Shown here: one piece after another, positions 48,300 to 56,548 of the stretch | How positions within the stretch are numbered: position 1 is the first letter of the stretch | Layout of the letters: each line of letters begins with the position of its first letter | Program-made: the position numbers and the translations under genes | Source of the DNA: Bin87 sp965220265 | GTDB lineage: Bacteria > Chloroflexota > Dehalococcoidia > Lucifugimonadales > UBA3495 | DNA: 64,000 nt | Direction: 5' to 3' | Assembly: GCA_965220265.1 (NCBI GenBank) | Contig: CBDCPM010000004.1 | Span: 4,402,001 to 4,466,000, forward strand | The notes under the pieces: model-generated | The model's input: only the letters and a program-made list of their open reading frames with translations | Database searches by the model: none | What the model was told of the DNA's origin: nothing

Positions 48300-50012
48300 G
48301 CCCGAATCCACCGAAGGGATGCGTGGGGGCTGGCTACGCAAGGGAAGAGAAGCGTGGGTGATGGGACAGCAGTGCCCTGACGCCGCCGGATTCGAGCGGG
48401 TGAGGGTAGAGACAGCTATGCCAGGGGGATGCTGACGGCTCGCGAGTGGCCGCGGAGGGCGAGATCGTCGGGCAGCTGGCAGCTGGAGACCCGCGGTGCT
48501 CAGCCTGACGCGGGACGGCCAGGCGGTTGGACGGTCTGGTTGAAGGGTCGGACGCCGAAGGCGGCGTCAGGAAGGGAGCGGCAGGGCTCGCAATCGCTCC
48601 AGGGCGCGACTGAACTGGTTCTCCCAGGGCCAGCCCTTGGGCAGATGCAGGGTGAGGCGACGGGCCTTGCGGGTGATGCGTCCGGCCAGGGAGAAGAAGC
48701 GTCGCCGCAGGGTCTTGGTGGTAACCACCAGCTCGCCCAGGCCGATGCGCGCCGTCCAGCGAGCCAGATTGTGGGCCGTGACCTGCACCGCCAGCCAGGC
48801 GGCGTTGGCGGGGAAGCGTCCCGAGGGAAGATGATTGAGGCCCACGCCGTACTTCAGGTCGCGGATGGCGTTCTCGATCTCGGCATGGCGGCGGTGGTCG
48901 GCCTCCAGTTCCAGAGTGTCGCCCTCCCGGTCGGTGATGCAGGCGTGATAGCTGTAGTCGGTAAGCAGCGCCAGTTGGGAACCAGGCGCGGGCTGCACTC
49001 TGCGGACGATGAGCCGCGTTGGCGCGGCGTCGGGCTCATGCTGGAAGGGTGTGTATTCAGTCTCGGCCACGTCGGCGCCGCCGTCCATCCAGTAAGGGAT
49101 GGGCGTCCAGTCCGTCTCGGGTATGGCCTCGATGAGATTGCGCAGGCTTTGGTGCTGGCGGATGGTGATGGAGTAGCGGACGTCCATCTTGCGGCAGACG
49201 GCGACCATGGCGTGGGTGTAGAAGCCGCGGTCGGCGCGGACGGTGAGTTGTCCGGTGGCTCCGGCGTAGCGCACCCGGCCCACCGTCTCCCGCAGGAAGT
49301 GGTCCGCGCCCCGCGCGGTGTTGGCCCGACCCTGGCGCAGCCGCGCCATCAGCACGTCGCCGGTGTCCGCGGCCACGGCCAGCAGCGGGTGATAGCCCCG
49401 CTGGCCGGTGTAGCCATGGCGACGGGCGCCCTCCTTGCCCAGTCCGTAGGTCTCGCAGACGGTGGAGTCCAGGTCGATGGTCAACGGCGCATCGCCCGGG
49501 CCCCCACCAGCAGCCCAGGCCCGAGCCAGGAACTCCCGGCTCACCCGATCCAGCTGGCGAACATGACCCCACCGGAAACTGCGTAGAAAGGTCCCCAGGG
49601 TGGACGGCGCTTTGACCACGCAGCCGATGGCGCTGGCCGTCCGGCCGGTGCGCAACACGTCGGCGTCGTCAATGCAGTCGCCGCCGGCCAGCGCCGACGC
49701 CACCAGGGTCAGCAGCTTGTCCCCCGGGTTGGCTCGACCCGGCGCATCTCCCAGGTCAACGTGGCGGTCCACCAGCTCACCCAGACCCAGATGGTGGGCC
49801 AGGGTGACCGGCAGGAGCAGTCCGGCATTGGCCACCAGACGGTGATCATCGAAGGCGACGTGGATGCGGTCGGGGCTGCCCAGTGGTAGCATCTAACAGG
49901 TGCTCCTCGTTTCGGGTCGGTTTCTTGTTTCAAAAACCATTATCCCCGAAGCCGGGAGCACTTTCTCATCCCCTCAGCACGCCGCCACATTCATCCTTTC
50001 GGTGGATTGGGG
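48300..50012 (-). mobile_element. IS1380-type insertion sequence, copy C (intact)
   Basis: 1713 bp between CTAA duplications (48296-48299 and 50013-50016). Left end GCCCGAATCCACCGAAGG; right end, inverted, CCCCAATCCACCGAAAGG. One intact transposase gene. Inserted between two paralogous small genes, truncating both. Confidence 0.9.
48567..49892 (-). CDS. IS1380-family transposase (intact)
   Basis: 441 aa, the usual length of the family. Begins MLPLGSPDRIHVAFDDHRLVANAG. DDE-type core: LTIDLDSTVCETYG near 130, YHPLLAVAADTGDVL near 170, RADRGFYTH near 220, and HRRHAEIENAIRDLKYG near 350, where the catalytic Glu is expected. Basic C-terminus (TKTLRRRFFSLAGRITRKARRL). The only active-looking transposase in the window. 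Confidence 0.93.
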   Translation of the reverse strand: MLPLGSPDRIHVAFDDHRLVANAGLLLPVTLAHHLGLGELVDRHVDLGDAPGRANPGDKLLTLVASALAGGDCIDDADVLRTGRTASAIGCVVKAPSTLGTFLRSFRWGHVRQLDRVSREFLARAWAAGGGPGDAPLTIDLDSTVCETYGLGKEGARRHGYTGQRGYHPLLAVAADTGDVLMARLRQGRANTARGADHFLRETVGRVRYAGATGQLTVRADRGFYTHAMVAVCRKMDVRYSITIRQHQSLRNLIEAIPETDWTPIPYWMDGGADVAETEYTPFQHEPDAAPTRLIVRRVQPAPGSQLALLTDYSYHACITDREGDTLELEADHRRHAEIENAIRDLKYGVGLNHLPSGRFPANAAWLAVQVTAHNLARWTARIGLGELVVTTKTLRRRFFSLAGRITRKARRLTLHLPKGWPWENQFSRALERLRALPLPS

Positions 50013-50289
50013 CTAAGGAGGGCTCATCAGGAAAGGCGTCTAAGCTCTCACCCAACGAATTGATGTCCAGATTCCCGTGCGGTCCGCGTTTGCAACCCAA
50101 CTTATCCAGCAACCGCGATAACCGTGTCATGGAAAGGCAAACATCCAAATGTCTCCCCACACGGGTAAGTGACCAGTATCGACCATATAGACTCTGATAC
50201 GCACACCACCATCCTCGCTCGTGCGCGGCCTGAAGGGACCGGATGGCCTTTAATTCGTGCTCATCAAGCTCATGTCCTCGGTATTCCAT
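50013..50289 (-). pseudogene. 3'-truncated paralogue, right neighbour of IS copy C
   Basis: Intact start MEYRGHELDEHELKAIRSLQAAH with GAGGTGGTGCC upstream, and RLSRLLDKLGCKR in the middle; after DEP the frame runs into the IS end. About 91 native residues remain. S-site 50304-50330 lies 14 bp upstream. Confidence 0.7.
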
Positions 50290-50303
50290 GGCACCACCTC
50301 AAC

Positions 50304-50330
50304 TAAGACAAACTGGCCCATTTTGTTGCA
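50304..50330. repeat. S-site, one arm degenerate
   Basis: TAAGACAAACT-GGCCC-ATTTTGTTGCA upstream of the truncated gene. Last site of the array; none is seen further right. The gap 50331-50776 holds no gene I can support beyond short weak frames. Confidence 0.65.
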
Positions 50331-50776
50331 CGGCCAACCTACAACCAATCCCGAGTCATAGTGCCGCCTCATTCCTGCTTTCGTGCCGGCTATCCCGAGG
50401 AAATTTCGCTACTCTGACTGTGACAGGACAGTTTCGTAGATCCTCCGATGAGCCGACGATTTTCGTAGTGGGCGCCGTCGAACGGAGACCCATGCAGAAC
50501 GACGAGGAACAGCCGCTCGACAGCTCAGGTGACCCCAAGGCCACGAAGGCCAAAGACACAACCAGGGCTCTATCCATCGGGGTTTAAGGTCCGTACGCGC
50601 GGGATAGACCGGTCCGCTGCCGGTCGGCGTTGCGTCCCAGTCAGGTTCCCCCACTGGCAGGGATACGCTCCGGCATAACGCGCCGCACCACATTCTCCAG
50701 CCACACCAACCGCACAAGCACGGCAATTTGACGACCCACAACACACCGTGTAATTTTCCCCTACAGGAGCAGGAAT

Positions 50777-51301
50777 ATGGTCGCAAACCCCACCATGGGC
50801 CAAGAACCAACCGAGTACACCCCCTTGCAGTGGCTCCCCAAACTGCTGAAAGCCTTCATATCACGATCACTCACCTCCACGCTCGACGCAACCCACGCCG
50901 AACCGGAGGCCGGAATGATCCCAGGCGACTGGTTCGAAGGAACCATCATGGAGCTGTGTGGCCTGCCTTGGGATGACCCTGACTGGACATCAGAAAACCC
51001 ACAGCCTCTGGACGCCGCCGCCGTAGCGGAACTGTTGCTGATCCTCCTCGATGTCCTGCCCGAACACGCTCTGGCGCCGAACATCACCCCGAACTGGGAC
51101 GGCGGTGCTATGGCAACCTGGCTCCTGGGTGGCCTTACCCTGGAGATCGAAACCCGACCGGGCCAGCCGGCTCAATACTGCTACGGTGACGAGAGGGGAC
51201 AACAAGACCTGGACGACGAGGGCGACGTCTCCGGTAACGAGGAACGCCTCCGTCGCTGGGCCAAAGTGCTGGCCGACGCAGCCGCAGAACTCGGCCTATG
51301 A
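50777..51301 (+). CDS. Hypothetical protein, first of a coupled pair
   Basis: 174 aa with AGGAGCAGGAAT before the ATG. Acidic, Trp-rich, soluble: LQWLPKLLKAFISRSL, GDWFEGTIMELCGLPWDDPDW, and a helical Asp/Glu-rich C-terminus. It overlaps the next gene by four bases (ATGA), so the two proteins probably act together. I do not recognise the family; toxin/antitoxin or immunity roles are only possibilities. Confidence 0.65.
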   Translation: MVANPTMGQEPTEYTPLQWLPKLLKAFISRSLTSTLDATHAEPEAGMIPGDWFEGTIMELCGLPWDDPDWTSENPQPLDAAAVAELLLILLDVLPEHALAPNITPNWDGGAMATWLLGGLTLEIETRPGQPAQYCYGDERGQQDLDDEGDVSGNEERLRRWAKVLADAAAELGL

Positions 51302-51726
51302 CGGGACAGCACCGACCCGCCGGACACGACCGGCTGGTAATGAGGCGGATAGGCGCCGGACAATTGACGCATGATCCCTCCACCGGCACTCCGAGACCTC
51401 CCAGCAGCCATCTGGACATGGGACCGGGAGACGGATACGCCTCATGTCGCCTGGTAGGCGACGCCCACCAGGACGAAGTCATGAACGAAGGCGCAGGAGA
51501 CTACCTGTATGTCCTCCCGGTTGCCAGCATCAGGGAAGCCGGCATGGACGTTCTCGAAACCCCTGAATCCGGCGGACCGGGGCACTGCGACATCACCGGT
51601 GCCAAGACGATCCGGCGACGAGCGAAGCAACGCCTCATGGCGGAAGCCCTCTGGGTCTGCGGACACAGTCCGCCAGGAGCACCCGAGCACCGGATAATAG
51701 ACGTGCCTTCGCCTCGCAGCTGTTGA
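51298..51726 (+). CDS. Hypothetical protein, second of a coupled pair
   Basis: 142 aa. Begins MTGQHRPAGHDRLVMRRIG; composition Gly/Pro/Arg-rich with GAGDYLYVLPVASIREAGM and a His/Cys-containing C-terminus (CGHSPPGAPEHRI). No signal or membrane segment. Translationally coupled to the preceding gene. 51727-51946 holds nothing recognisable. Confidence 0.55.
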   Translation: MTGQHRPAGHDRLVMRRIGAGQLTHDPSTGTPRPPSSHLDMGPGDGYASCRLVGDAHQDEVMNEGAGDYLYVLPVASIREAGMDVLETPESGGPGHCDITGAKTIRRRAKQRLMAEALWVCGHSPPGAPEHRIIDVPSPRSC

Positions 51727-51946
51727 GTCCGTGGGCCGCGAAAAATTCGCTCAGGGGGCCGGATTTGGCGCGTTTCTGGAGAAATTGCAACGCCCGTCCC
51801 AAGATGCTATTCCGACAACGACGTTGTCCAGAAATCAGCAAATACCCGGAAAAATTGAGCCGCTGGGCCGATTACGAAATACGTCGGAGTGTTGGCCGGA
51901 CTCTGACGCGGTGACTCCCGATCTGGAGTAGCGAAATTTCCTCCGG

Positions 51947-52324
51947 CTATCCCGTAACTGCGATAAACGTTTGCGCCGCATCATCCGCGTGGACCCGGCG
52001 CAACGGCGGCGCCTGGCGTTTGAAAAGGTGGCCCAGCGCGGCGCGTTCGGCGCATCGCTGACAGTACACCGCCGGTTCCTCGGTTCGGGGGTCGATGATC
52101 TCCACGGCGGCGCGTCGCCCCTTCCCGCATCGTCCGCACACCAACATCTTCTTGGGCTGCTTTACCGGCAGGCTTCCGGCATTGTGGCCCCCTGGCCAAC
52201 GGGCGCACTCGCACCTGCTTTCATCCCGACACTTGACGACGGCCAGGTCAACAGCGGGGTCAAGAAAAACGGTGCTCCGTTCGCCGCTGATGCCCCGCTT
52301 GCGGGTGGTTTGGGCGGTGGACAT
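51947..52324 (-). CDS. Small multi-Cys zinc-finger protein
   Basis: 125 aa from the ATG at 52324. Cys clusters CRDESRCEC, CGRCGKG and CQRC (about 42-95) suggest one or two zinc ribbons; basic overall. Weak ribosome site, so a longer N-terminus is possible. Likely nucleic-acid or protein binding; family not recognised. Confidence 0.55.
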   Translation of the reverse strand: MSTAQTTRKRGISGERSTVFLDPAVDLAVVKCRDESRCECARWPGGHNAGSLPVKQPKKMLVCGRCGKGRRAAVEIIDPRTEEPAVYCQRCAERAALGHLFKRQAPPLRRVHADDAAQTFIAVTG

Positions 52325-52547
52325 TGAGCGGTAGCATCGCCGGATCGCGGGCGCTGCCCGAACGGAGTCGTACCAGCGGACGATATGGAAGCACACGGCA
52401 TACCCCTTGATGTGACGTAGCAAGATGTTGCGACATAGCGGGACTTGGCAATGTGGCAACATCTTACTACACTCAATCTCGGCGGGCGCGAGTGCGCCCT
52501 TGTCAGCTGATAGCAACGGGCCGCCGATCGGGAGGAGCAAACACTTT

Positions 52548-52925
52548 ATGATCTCGCGTCGCTACGATATGAAACGGCCATGCACAAACTGTCCTTTCCG
52601 CACCGACGACACCGCTATCCGATTCGCAAACAAAGCGCGGGCGGAAGAGATCGAGGCGTCCGCTTATCTCTTTGGCTTCCCGTGCCACACGACGGCGGAT
52701 TACCGGGAAGATGACAACGGCGACCGCGGCAACGACGGTTTCGTGTTCGGGGAAGGTTCACAGCATTGCGTCGGCTACCTGATTATGCTTCTGAAAGTCG
52801 CCGGCGGGAGACCGTGGCCGGGGATCGGCGACGACGTGCGCCTGCTGGAGCAACTCACGTCGTTGGTGGATTTTGACGCGCCCGTGTTCGACTGCCCGGA
52901 TGACTTCTTCCGAGCCAACGAATAG
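52548..52925 (+). CDS. Cys-rich CxxCPF protein, phage-type hypothetical
   Basis: 125 aa from ATG 52548 (GGGAGGAG 12-15 bases upstream); an internal ATG at 52569 has no site. Pattern CTNCPFRTD...FPCHTT...HCVGYLIMLLKV resembles a family of small Cys/His proteins from phages and actinobacterial islands, whose four Cys/His probably bind a metal. Function unknown. Confidence 0.65.
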   Translation: MISRRYDMKRPCTNCPFRTDDTAIRFANKARAEEIEASAYLFGFPCHTTADYREDDNGDRGNDGFVFGEGSQHCVGYLIMLLKVAGGRPWPGIGDDVRLLEQLTSLVDFDAPVFDCPDDFFRANE

Positions 52926-52989
52926 GCTACTCGATCCGGCCTCGTGGCCGCTGGCCAGCCCCTTTAGCGTTACACAGGATCCCGGCGCG

Positions 52990-53235
52990 TCATTCCTTCC
53001 CGAGTTGGCCGCCCGGCAGTTGTACCGCGTCGGCGGGAATGTCATCAAACGGTTTGATTTCCAGCAGCAATCCGTAGGGCAGTAGGGCGTCGCTCACGCC
53101 CTTATCCGCCGGGTCCCAAACCGCTTTGACGTGTAGGGCCTGGCCGTCCGGTATCAACTCTTGTACGACCGGCAGGGCAGCGAACGCCGGAATGATCCGG
53201 TCAGCTATTTCGTTGCGTTGTTGCCGCTTGTCCAT
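52990..53235 (-). CDS. Small hypothetical protein
   Basis: 81 aa from the ATG at 53235 with AGGAG five bases upstream. Begins MDKRQQRNEIADRIIPAF; compact alpha/beta composition without membrane segment. Overlaps the end of the upstream gene by 35 bp. Confidence 0.6.
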   Translation of the reverse strand: MDKRQQRNEIADRIIPAFAALPVVQELIPDGQALHVKAVWDPADKGVSDALLPYGLLLEIKPFDDIPADAVQLPGGQLGKE

Positions 53236-53488
53236 TAGCGCTCCTGGGGTCGTATGGCCTGGCCACAAGGCCCCGGTCCTCGGCGTAGGCGATGCAACCG
53301 GCCCTGACCATCGTGTGATTGAAGGTCATGCCTAGCAGCTCCTCATCCTCGTCGATCAATTCGAGGGTCCAGGGTAAGCCCTGGCGCTCTAGGTCTCGGT
53401 GGTAATCGGCGGCGTAGAGTTTCGGCCAGAATCGCATCAACTTCCAGCGGAAACTCCATACCCACTCAGTTAGCAGGTTCAAGAACAC
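53201..53488 (-). CDS. Small hypothetical protein (GTG start)
   Basis: 95 aa from a GTG at 53488 with GAGGTGTACC just upstream; the longer frame from 53557 lacks a site. Begins with FLNLLTEWVWSFRWKLMRFWPKLYA, an amphipathic Trp-rich helix, then LPWTLELIDEDEELLGMTFNHTMVRAGC. No family recognised. Confidence 0.6.
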   Translation of the reverse strand: MFLNLLTEWVWSFRWKLMRFWPKLYAADYHRDLERQGLPWTLELIDEDEELLGMTFNHTMVRAGCIAYAEDRGLVARPYDPRSANGQAATTQRNS

Positions 53489-53566
53489 GGTACACCTCAC
53501 GCGAAGGGTCGTGCTTCGCCCGTCCTGGACCTTTTGCCCCGCATCGTCGCATCGCAATTGCTGTCA

Positions 53567-54073
53567 TTACCGCGGGTGAGTCGTCGGGGGTTCCAGCTTC
53601 GCCCTCAACTCTGCGATGGACCGCTGGACCTGCTGCTCGGCGTCGCGCATCGTTTCCATGCCAATGACCGCTAACTCCAACTGCTCGTCCGTCATAATGT
53701 CCAACACGCTCTGTATTCGTTCTTTGCCGATCTGCCACGACCGGGCGATGGAGTCGGTCCCTTCCGTCGTGATCTCACAGACCACCAATCGCCGGTCGCT
53801 GGGGTCCGACCCTCTCGTAACCAGCCCCTTTTCGACCAGGCGATCAACCAGGGAAGTCGTAGCCGATACCGACCGCCCGAGGACGATGGAAATATTGCTC
53901 ATGCTCGTGGGTCCGTTGCGCTCCAGTACCATGAGCGCCTTGACCTGGGGGATCGTCATGTCCATCCCGTCCATCACGTCCACCTGGCCCAGAAAGAACT
54001 GGCGGCTGAGGTACTCGGCAGCATCTACGAGACGCAGCGCTAAATCCATGCGCGCTGTTTCATCCATCATCAT
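53567..54073 (-). CDS. MarR-family transcriptional regulator
   Basis: 168 aa; GGGGAACTAC precedes tandem ATGs. Winged-helix core: MTIPQVKALMVLERNGPTSMSNISIVLGRSVSATTSLVDRL (about 39-80) followed by the wing DPSDRRLVVCEITTEG, as in MarR. Flanking helices make the dimer. Probably represses itself and neighbours from sites in the 54074-54370 intergenic region. Ligand unknown. Confidence 0.9.
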   Translation of the reverse strand: MMMDETARMDLALRLVDAAEYLSRQFFLGQVDVMDGMDMTIPQVKALMVLERNGPTSMSNISIVLGRSVSATTSLVDRLVEKGLVTRGSDPSDRRLVVCEITTEGTDSIARSWQIGKERIQSVLDIMTDEQLELAVIGMETMRDAEQQVQRSIAELRAKLEPPTTHPR

Positions 54074-54260
54074 GTAGTTCCCCTTTTATTGAGCCTAATT
54101 GTACAAAATATTCGATTATTCTGTTTGACACGACCATCCAACGCTCGGATATACTACCGCGCACTAAAACGGTTACCTTATAGCACAGCAAAGCGACTGA
54201 GGAGGGCCGACGCTCCGTAAGTGGTTTTCATGCGTGACAACTTCTTGACCGAACATTAAA

Positions 54261-54292
54261 TCAGCCCGCCGTTTCTAACTCCGGCGGGCTGA
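54261..54292. terminator. Hairpin between the MarR gene and the integrase
   Basis: TCAGCCCGCCG pairs perfectly with CGGCGGGCTGA around a ten-base loop, 160 bp before the integrase. Probable terminator or insulating hairpin; T tract weak. Nothing else recognised in 54074-54421. Confidence 0.55.
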
Positions 54293-54421
54293 CTTGTCAA
54301 TTCTAACGGACGCCGTCATAGGCCGTTTACCAATCCGGCGTCCGTAAGGTTCACCAACCGCTATGCGCGGGTGGCGATGTTTATTGTAGCATTGTCCCCC
54401 GTAGGCCGTCCGGGAGAGACA

Positions 54422-55384
54422 ATGCAACCCTATTCGGATCACCCTCTGCTGGTCAAAGACTGGCTAGAGCGGTGGCTTGACGAGAAGGTAAGGCGAGATC
54501 GCCAGCTATCCACCCTGGAACGCTACCAGGACATCATCAACAAGCAGCTGATCCCGTACTTGGGCGACGCTGAGCTGGACCGCCTGAAACCTAGCGAGAT
54601 CGACGCGATGCTGGTGAGCCTGCAACGGAGCGGCCTCGCCAATGCCACCGTGCGGACCGCCCACGCGGTACTGTCGTCAGCCTACCGGGAAGCGGTGCGC
54701 CTGGAGCTAGTGCTACGAAATCCGGCGTCCGCGGTATCACCCCCGCCAAAGCGTCGCCAGCTGGTGATCCCGCCGGAAGTCCGTGTAGTGCGGGAGCTGC
54801 TGCGCCTCGCCAGGGAAGAAAGCAATCCCCTATTCCCGTTTTTGCACCTGCTGACCTACACCGGAATGCGGCGCGGGGAAGCTATGGGGCTGCGGTGGGT
54901 CAACGTCAACCTGGGAGCCGCCTATCTGACCGTGATCGAGACGGCGGTAAAAACGCGAACCCAGGGAATGGTGCTGTCGCCGCCGAAAACGCCCACGTCC
55001 CAGCGAACCATTGACCTTGACCTGGAGACCGTCAGCGTACTCCGGGCGCACCATGAAGCGCAGATCCGGGCAGCCGACGTCGAGGAACTGGACCCCGTCG
55101 CCCTGGTGTTCCAGGCGCGAGACGGCGGCGTGGTCAAGGCAACCAGCATCACCCGCGCCCTAAAGCTGCTGGGGGAGCGCGTGGGGTGCCCGTGGATCAC
55201 TTTTCACAGCCTGCGTCACTTTCACGCTTCGGTCGCCCTACAGCAGCACCAGAACGTGGCAGTAGTGTCGCGGCGGCTGGGGCATTCCAGCGTCACTACT
55301 ACCCTGGACACCTATGCCCACTGTATGCCGGGTTGGCAGAGATCGACCGCCGAAGCCTTTGCGCGGGCGATGGAGGTTCCGTGA
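54422..55384 (+). CDS. Full-length phage-type site-specific integrase (tyrosine recombinase)
   Basis: 320 aa from ATG 54422 (a start at 54371 adds 17 residues). N-terminal core-binding domain (about 8-95: WLERWLDEKVRRDRQLSTLERYQDIINK). Catalytic Arg in TGMRRGEAMGL, HSLRHFHAS, LGH and nucleophile Tyr in TLDTYAHCM. Typical prophage/ICE integrase, unlike the minimal recombinases elsewhere in this window. It ends 37 bp before a tRNA 3'-end-like sequence, the usual arrangement int-att. Confidence 0.93.
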   Translation: MQPYSDHPLLVKDWLERWLDEKVRRDRQLSTLERYQDIINKQLIPYLGDAELDRLKPSEIDAMLVSLQRSGLANATVRTAHAVLSSAYREAVRLELVLRNPASAVSPPPKRRQLVIPPEVRVVRELLRLAREESNPLFPFLHLLTYTGMRRGEAMGLRWVNVNLGAAYLTVIETAVKTRTQGMVLSPPKTPTSQRTIDLDLETVSVLRAHHEAQIRAADVEELDPVALVFQARDGGVVKATSITRALKLLGERVGCPWITFHSLRHFHASVALQQHQNVAVVSRRLGHSSVTTTLDTYAHCMPGWQRSTAEAFARAMEVP

Positions 55385-55420
55385 TAAGATTGAGAAACGA
55401 CATCGAGACCGGCTAGGCGG

Positions 55421-55485
55421 ACGGGAGTAAATTCCCGTCTTCCGCTCCAGCGAAGTTCATGAAACGGCTCCGATTGGAGCCGTTT
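55421..55485 (+). repeat. tRNA 3'-end-like sequence with terminator (probable att site, right boundary)
   Basis: ACGGG-AGTAAATT-CCCGT resembles a T arm and is followed by CTTCCGC-T-CCA, the acceptor end of a tRNA-Gly-like molecule; no 5' half is present. At 55462-55485 AAACGGCTC-CGATT-GGAGCCGTTT followed by T forms a terminator, as would follow a real tRNA gene. Integrase-adjacent, hence attL/attR-like. Confidence 0.55.
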
Positions 55486-55554
55486 TCCATAGCCGAATGG
55501 CGGGCCGAGTCCCTTCACCGGCTCCAGCAACCGAGGTAACGGCCACGACAAACC

Positions 55555-56268
55555 GTGAAGAGATTGCAACCCGCATCCAGTCGAACTCTGTCGGCACTGC
55601 GGCCCGCGGGCGAACTGATCGGCCGTGGCACGTTGGCGACGCTCGATTTAGCGCACCAGACGATCCTCCGAAGGAAGCAAAGCGAGCGGGCCCGGGCCCG
55701 CACCGCGCGCATCAGGTTCGCTCCGGAACTGCGGCGACGGATCAGCGCGAGACAGAGCAACCTTTGCATGTACTGCGGCGTCCGGCTCAACAGGACCAAC
55801 CTGCAGGTCGACCACGTGTACCCGGTGGAGTTCGGCGGACCCAACGAAGAAAGCAATCTTCAGGCGCTGTGCGGACGCTGCAACGCCAGGAAAGGAGTCC
55901 AGACCGACGCCGACTTCCGGGCGCGCTACAGTGAGGTATTGGGGTCGTTGCAGGTAGGTCGGCCGCCACAGCGCCGCATCCCGTACGAACGGTTCGCAGC
56001 CATCACCCGGAAGACCAACCAAGGGCATACGACCAGAGCCCTTCGACGTGCGGTATTCCGCACCCCTAAACAGAAAATCGCGTCAGGCAGCCTGGTTCTC
56101 GGGGGGATAACCGGAGGGGCCTGGTTCATCGTGGTCGCTCTTCTCTTGCCCCAATCTGAAGCCGGTCAATTCCTCGCTTTCTTCGGCGGCATCGCGCTGG
56201 GAGTGAGCACATGGCTCGGCTCGGTGTGGCGCGCCAAGTACACGGGGAGCTGGGACCGCGAGGGGTAG
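55555..56268 (+). CDS. HNH endonuclease-domain protein with C-terminal membrane helices
   Basis: 237 aa, GTG start (ribosome site unclear). HNH core: CMYCGVRL (about 72), DHVYPVEFGGPNEESNLQALCGRCNARKG (about 85-112) with two CxxC pairs. After a basic linker two hydrophobic helices (about 180-200 and 204-222) end the protein. HNH domains normally nick or cut DNA; a membrane-tethered one is unusual. First gene right of the att-like site. Confidence 0.8.
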   Translation: MKRLQPASSRTLSALRPAGELIGRGTLATLDLAHQTILRRKQSERARARTARIRFAPELRRRISARQSNLCMYCGVRLNRTNLQVDHVYPVEFGGPNEESNLQALCGRCNARKGVQTDADFRARYSEVLGSLQVGRPPQRRIPYERFAAITRKTNQGHTTRALRRAVFRTPKQKIASGSLVLGGITGGAWFIVVALLLPQSEAGQFLAFFGGIALGVSTWLGSVWRAKYTGSWDREG

Positions 56269-56286
56269 GAAACCCCTATCGCAGCA

Positions 56287-56433
56287 TTGGGTAATATTGC
56301 CCTGAAGGACGACTTGATCAGCGTCATCGAGCAGGCGCTAGACGCCGGCATGGATCCTAAGACCTTTGCCGACATGGTTGCGGAACGCGTGAGAACCCGG
56401 CAGGTGGAGTCACCGGCCGACATAGCGGCCTAG
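56287..56433 (+). CDS. Possible 48-aa protein
   Basis: TTG start; LGNIALKDDLISVIEQALDAGM-DPKTFADMVAERV... is a plausible amphipathic two-helix protein. No ribosome site; only gene-like content of 56269-56548. Confidence 0.3.
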   Translation: MGNIALKDDLISVIEQALDAGMDPKTFADMVAERVRTRQVESPADIAA

Positions 56434-56548
56434 TCGGGTCCGCTGAGGCGCTACGTCCACGGTAAAGGTTTCGAGTGCGGATACTCGAAATGGACCCGGA
56501 AGGTTATCCGGGGAGCGCGATGGTCACCGGGTTGACGGGCCACGCCTA

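Noticed and set aside
19028..50330. Integron cassette array with attC sites
   Set aside because: S-sites lack the RYYYAAC...GTTRRRY core pairs and the recombinases lack the integron-integrase insertion; P-sites are too short and symmetrical for attC.
50331..50776. Short + strand frame 50415-50587 ending before the coupled pair
   Set aside because: GTG start without ribosome site and low-complexity sequence; no motif.
55421..55449. Complete tRNA-Gly gene
   Set aside because: Only the T arm and acceptor 3' half are present; upstream sequence is the integrase 3' end and does not pair with the acceptor.
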